A DNA stretch of 64,000 nucleotides from Hyphomicrobiales bacterium (lineage in GTDB: Bacteria > Pseudomonadota > Alphaproteobacteria > Rhizobiales > Rhizobiaceae), in assembly GCA_900469625.1 (NCBI GenBank), contig UBXV01000030.1:57941-121940 (forward strand). The letters run 5' to 3'. Positions 62,035 to 64,000 of the stretch are shown one piece after another (position 1 is the first letter of the stretch; each line of letters starts with the position of its first letter). The translations under genes were made by a program, and so were the position numbers. Under the pieces are notes generated by a model that ran no database searches, was not told where the DNA came from, and saw nothing but the letters and a program-made list of their open reading frames with translations.

Positions 62035-62751
62035 CTAGTTTCCGGCAGCGCTCGTCTCGTTGTCGAAGAGGTGAAGACGCACGGGAAACAGGAAGCCGTT
62101 CTCAAAATTGCATGTCCCCCGACCAACCAGGGTGAATGCGTCGTAATCGGTCAATTCGAAACTGCAATTCCTGGTGAAGCCGCCGTGCTTAACGTTTGTC
62201 ACGATGTTGATGAGACCACCGCGAATGTTGCCGGCGCCGAGATACGACTTCTGCTCGTCGGCAGATGGATTCTCGTTGCGGGAGGCCACTTGAAACTCAA
62301 GCGCCTCGCTTGAGGGATACTCCGACTGGAGGCTGAATTGAAAGCCCTGGTCTTTCAAGAACCCATAGAGTCTGTTGCCGGACAGGTCCTTGATTGCCTC
62401 CTGGTCCTTGCCATCCAAGACCGCCTGCATCGCTTCCGGCAGTTCGGCAGTGACGATGAACGTTCTGAAGCTTGCGAAGTGCGCGCGTAGCGCAAGCGAA
62501 CGCACGTTGGGATCGCTAACCTGGAACGCTGTTCGAATGGCGAGCTGGACCTCCGTCGCGTCCCCCTTCTTCAGGATTTCTTCAAGCTGGGCCAGGCGCA
62601 TCAACGGATCGGGATCATTGATCGCGTCGAGCACCGCCTGCAATTCGCCGTAGCGCGCAGTCACATCCGCGTGTGCGAGCGACGTTGTGCTTGCCATCAT
62701 GGCCGCCGCCACCGCTGACACTGCCGCGAACCTTGCCAAAATACGTTTCAT
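62035..62751 (-). CDS. exported protein of unknown family, convergent to the protease cassette
   Basis: I do not recognise a family. The product is 238 residues from ATG 62751. The signal peptide (RILARFAAVSAVAAAMMAST, then SLAHA) is cut before DVTARYG. An alpha-helical part follows (about 25-110: LQAVLDAINDPDPLMRLAQL, VQLAIRTAFQVSDPNVRSLA), resembling HEAT-type helical pairs. A beta-rich C-terminal half contains one Cys pair (RNCSFELTDYD, GRGTCNFENG). It faces the three-gene protease cassette tail to tail and has a similar exported, Cys-paired make-up, so it may belong to the same process. Confidence 0.78.
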   Translation of the reverse strand: MKRILARFAAVSAVAAAMMASTTSLAHADVTARYGELQAVLDAINDPDPLMRLAQLEEILKKGDATEVQLAIRTAFQVSDPNVRSLALRAHFASFRTFIVTAELPEAMQAVLDGKDQEAIKDLSGNRLYGFLKDQGFQFSLQSEYPSSEALEFQVASRNENPSADEQKSYLGAGNIRGGLINIVTNVKHGGFTRNCSFELTDYDAFTLVGRGTCNFENGFLFPVRLHLFDNETSAAGN

Positions 62752-62827
62752 TGCGCTGTTCCCAACCTCTGATTTCAAAACGACTATCGGCGTTAAATGA
62801 CCTTTCAGTAAATTTCAGGCGATAACG

Positions 62828-63262
62828 ATGCGAAATTCAGAGGTTAGACGGGGAGTACAGACTGAAATGACGCAAGCCGAAGACGAAGCGCGACGACTGC
62901 GCTCGATGCATATCAGCGTTCCCGACATCATGCGTCAGACGGGTTTGACCATGTTCGAGGTCTACGAGGTCACCGAGAACCGAGAAATGGCGGTCGCCAA
63001 AATGGCGCGCCTTCATTTCGTCAGGGGCACCGGATGGCCCTGGGACGAGAGCGTGACCCACCCGGATGACCAACGTCAACCGACACAAGATCCGGTGCTG
63101 GACGCGGCACGCGCGATCGTCGACCTCTTCCGGGGTCAGACTTCTGACGACCCGATGCGCGGCCTTCTCGATGCGCTGCCGCTGGCAAGGAGAAAACAGG
63201 TTCTGGAGATACTGGTTCGTTTGGTCGGAACTGCCGGCACCACTGCTCCGCCGGCAGGTTAG
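62828..63262 (+). CDS. small protein with HTH-like N-terminus, unknown function
   Basis: I do not recognise it. The product is 144 residues from ATG 62828; an internal ATG at 62867 with GGGGAG upstream is an alternative that gives 131. Residues 24-50 (RLRSMHISVPDIMRQTGLTM) look like a helix-turn-helix of the kind in which a basic helix precedes a short turn. The rest is helical and charged (DAARAIVDLFRGQTSDDPMR, LARRKQVLEILVRLVG). No membrane segment. It is divergent from the exported protein at 62035, with 76 bp between. Confidence 0.6.
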   Translation: MRNSEVRRGVQTEMTQAEDEARRLRSMHISVPDIMRQTGLTMFEVYEVTENREMAVAKMARLHFVRGTGWPWDESVTHPDDQRQPTQDPVLDAARAIVDLFRGQTSDDPMRGLLDALPLARRKQVLEILVRLVGTAGTTAPPAG

Positions 63263-63299
63263 AGCGCCGCGCGCGTGCAAGGCCTCACGTTGGGAATGC

Positions 63300-63470
63300 A
63301 CGAATGAGACACCAATGGAAAGGCGGAGTGTGACGGAGGTCCCCGCACCTTCGCGGCTTTCCAGCCGCACCTTGCCGCCATGGGCGGCGGAATAGCGCGC
63401 AACCTTCGACAAGCCCATACCGGTTTCCTCGACATCCGTCGACCACTTCGACGGTACACCGCCAGAAACC
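63300..63470 (-). pseudogene. remnant of a histidine-kinase ATP-binding domain
   Basis: A minus-strand frame encodes DVEETGMGLSKVARYSAAHG and then GKVRLESREGAGTSVTLRL, the G2 box and last strands of a HATPase_c domain, and nothing else of a kinase. A stop codon (63471-63473) cuts it off upstream, no start or N-box is present, and the frame runs on into unrelated sequence with no normal end. It is a 50-60 residue relic of a lost sensor kinase. Confidence 0.7.
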
Positions 63471-64000
63471 TAAGCGGGCGTGTAAGCCGCCTTGACGGTT
63501 GTGTAGAATTCGGCGGCATAGCGGCCCTGCTCGCGCGAGCCGTGCGAGGAGCCCTTGCGGCCGCCGAAGGGCACGTGGAAATCGACGCCGGCGGTCGGCA
63601 GGTTGACCATCACCATGCCGGCCTCGGCGTTGCGCTTGAAATGCGTCGCATGTTTCAGGCTGGTGGTGGCGATGCCAGACGACAGTCCGAACGGCGTGTC
63701 GTTGGCCACGCTGAGCGCCTCGTCATAGTCCTTCACCCGGATCACCGCGGCGACCGGTCCGAAGATCTCTTCTTGGCTGATGCGCATCTGGTTAGTCGCC
63801 TCGGTAAACAGCGCCGGCTGCAGGTAGAAGCCGGGCGTGTCGCGCGTCACGCGTTCGCCGCCGAAGGCGAGTTTTGCGCCTTCCTGTCTGCCGATGGCGA
63901 TATAGTCGGTGTCCTGGTCGAGCTGGCTCTGGTCGACCACCGGGCCAATGTGAGTACCGGCCTTCAGCGCGTCGTCGATGACAAGCCCCTTCATGCGCTC
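63470..64000 (-). CDS. aldehyde dehydrogenase, 2-oxoglutarate-semialdehyde type, C-terminal part
   Basis: The frame is open from base 64000 to the stop at 63470 (176 residues), so the N-terminus with the catalytic Cys lies outside the window. The segment has GFYLQPALFTE, QEEIFGPVAAVIRV, NDTPFGLSSGI, and the C-terminal GVDFHVPFGGRKGSSHGSRE with YAAEFYTTVK, typical of 2-oxoglutarate-semialdehyde (2,5-dioxovalerate) dehydrogenases of pentose and hydroxyproline pathways. Substrate is inferred from this tail. Confidence 0.85.
   Translation of the reverse strand, partial: ERMKGLVIDDALKAGTHIGPVVDQSQLDQDTDYIAIGRQEGAKLAFGGERVTRDTPGFYLQPALFTEATNQMRISQEEIFGPVAAVIRVKDYDEALSVANDTPFGLSSGIATTSLKHATHFKRNAEAGMVMVNLPTAGVDFHVPFGGRKGSSHGSREQGRYAAEFYTTVKAAYTPA

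Noticed and set aside
1..64000. CRISPR arrays, insertion sequences, prophage genes, rRNA or further tRNA genes
   Set aside because: I looked for short regularly spaced repeats, transposase motifs, terminal inverted repeats and tRNA-like cloverleafs and found none apart from tRNA-Sec.

Overview
The window looks like accessory or megaplasmid DNA of a Rhizobiales alphaproteobacterium of the Ensifer/Rhizobium/Agrobacterium kind. This is inferred from high GC, tightly packed catabolic operons with ATGA and TGATG overlaps, many ABC importers each with a local regulator, a BA14K-like protein, and a selenocysteine formate dehydrogenase cluster of the type I recall from the Sinorhizobium meliloti symbiotic megaplasmid. 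I see no rRNA, insertion sequence, phage gene or CRISPR array.

Layout. 1-1633: start of an ABC importer operon preceded by a LacI-type regulator, with two near-identical operators. 1899-2366: a BA14K-like exported protein. 2613-10994: a LysR-controlled detoxification and aromatic-type cluster (alpha/beta hydrolase, MFS exporter, DoxX, YtcJ-type amidohydrolase, XapX, isochorismatase-like hydrolase, ring-cleaving dioxygenase, LysR); three promoters share one 40-bp operator. 11014-22351: a ten-gene minus-strand nucleoside uptake and breakdown operon (UDG-like protein, GMC oxidoreductase, NIPSNAP, BMP binding protein, ABC transporter, VOC protein, nucleoside hydrolase, deaminase) divergent from a RutR-like TetR regulator, with RutR-like boxes between them. 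22443-23003: a small exported protein.

23080-36087: a polyamine region. A PotABCD-like importer, a class III aminotransferase, N-carbamoylputrescine amidase, agmatine deiminase and a LuxR-type regulator form one minus-strand operon. An aldehyde dehydrogenase, an exported amidohydrolase and a divergent N-carbamoyl/allantoate-type amidohydrolase lie beside it. Together they can take agmatine or putrescine towards 4-aminobutyrate.

36396-46832: a self-contained selenocysteine module: selD, divergent fdoG (in-frame UGA at codon 200 with a SECIS-like hairpin), fdoH, fdoI, fdhE, selA, selB, and a tRNA-Sec that begins on the base after the selB stop codon. 46983-55725: an IclR-regulated operon with an iron/thiamine/organic-anion-type ABC importer, family III CoA transferase, CitE-like lyase, 2-hydroxyacid dehydrogenase and RraA-like protein, probably for uptake and CoA-dependent cleavage of a small organic acid.

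56223-58421: a large MscS-family channel. 58422-59141: no gene, but a strong orphan minus-strand terminator. 59142-61934: three overlapping genes for two unrecognised envelope proteins and an exported trypsin-like serine protease, with a convergent unrecognised exported protein at 62035-62751; this is the best candidate here for an undescribed system. 62828-64000: a small HTH-like protein, a histidine-kinase remnant, and the 3' part of an aldehyde dehydrogenase gene.
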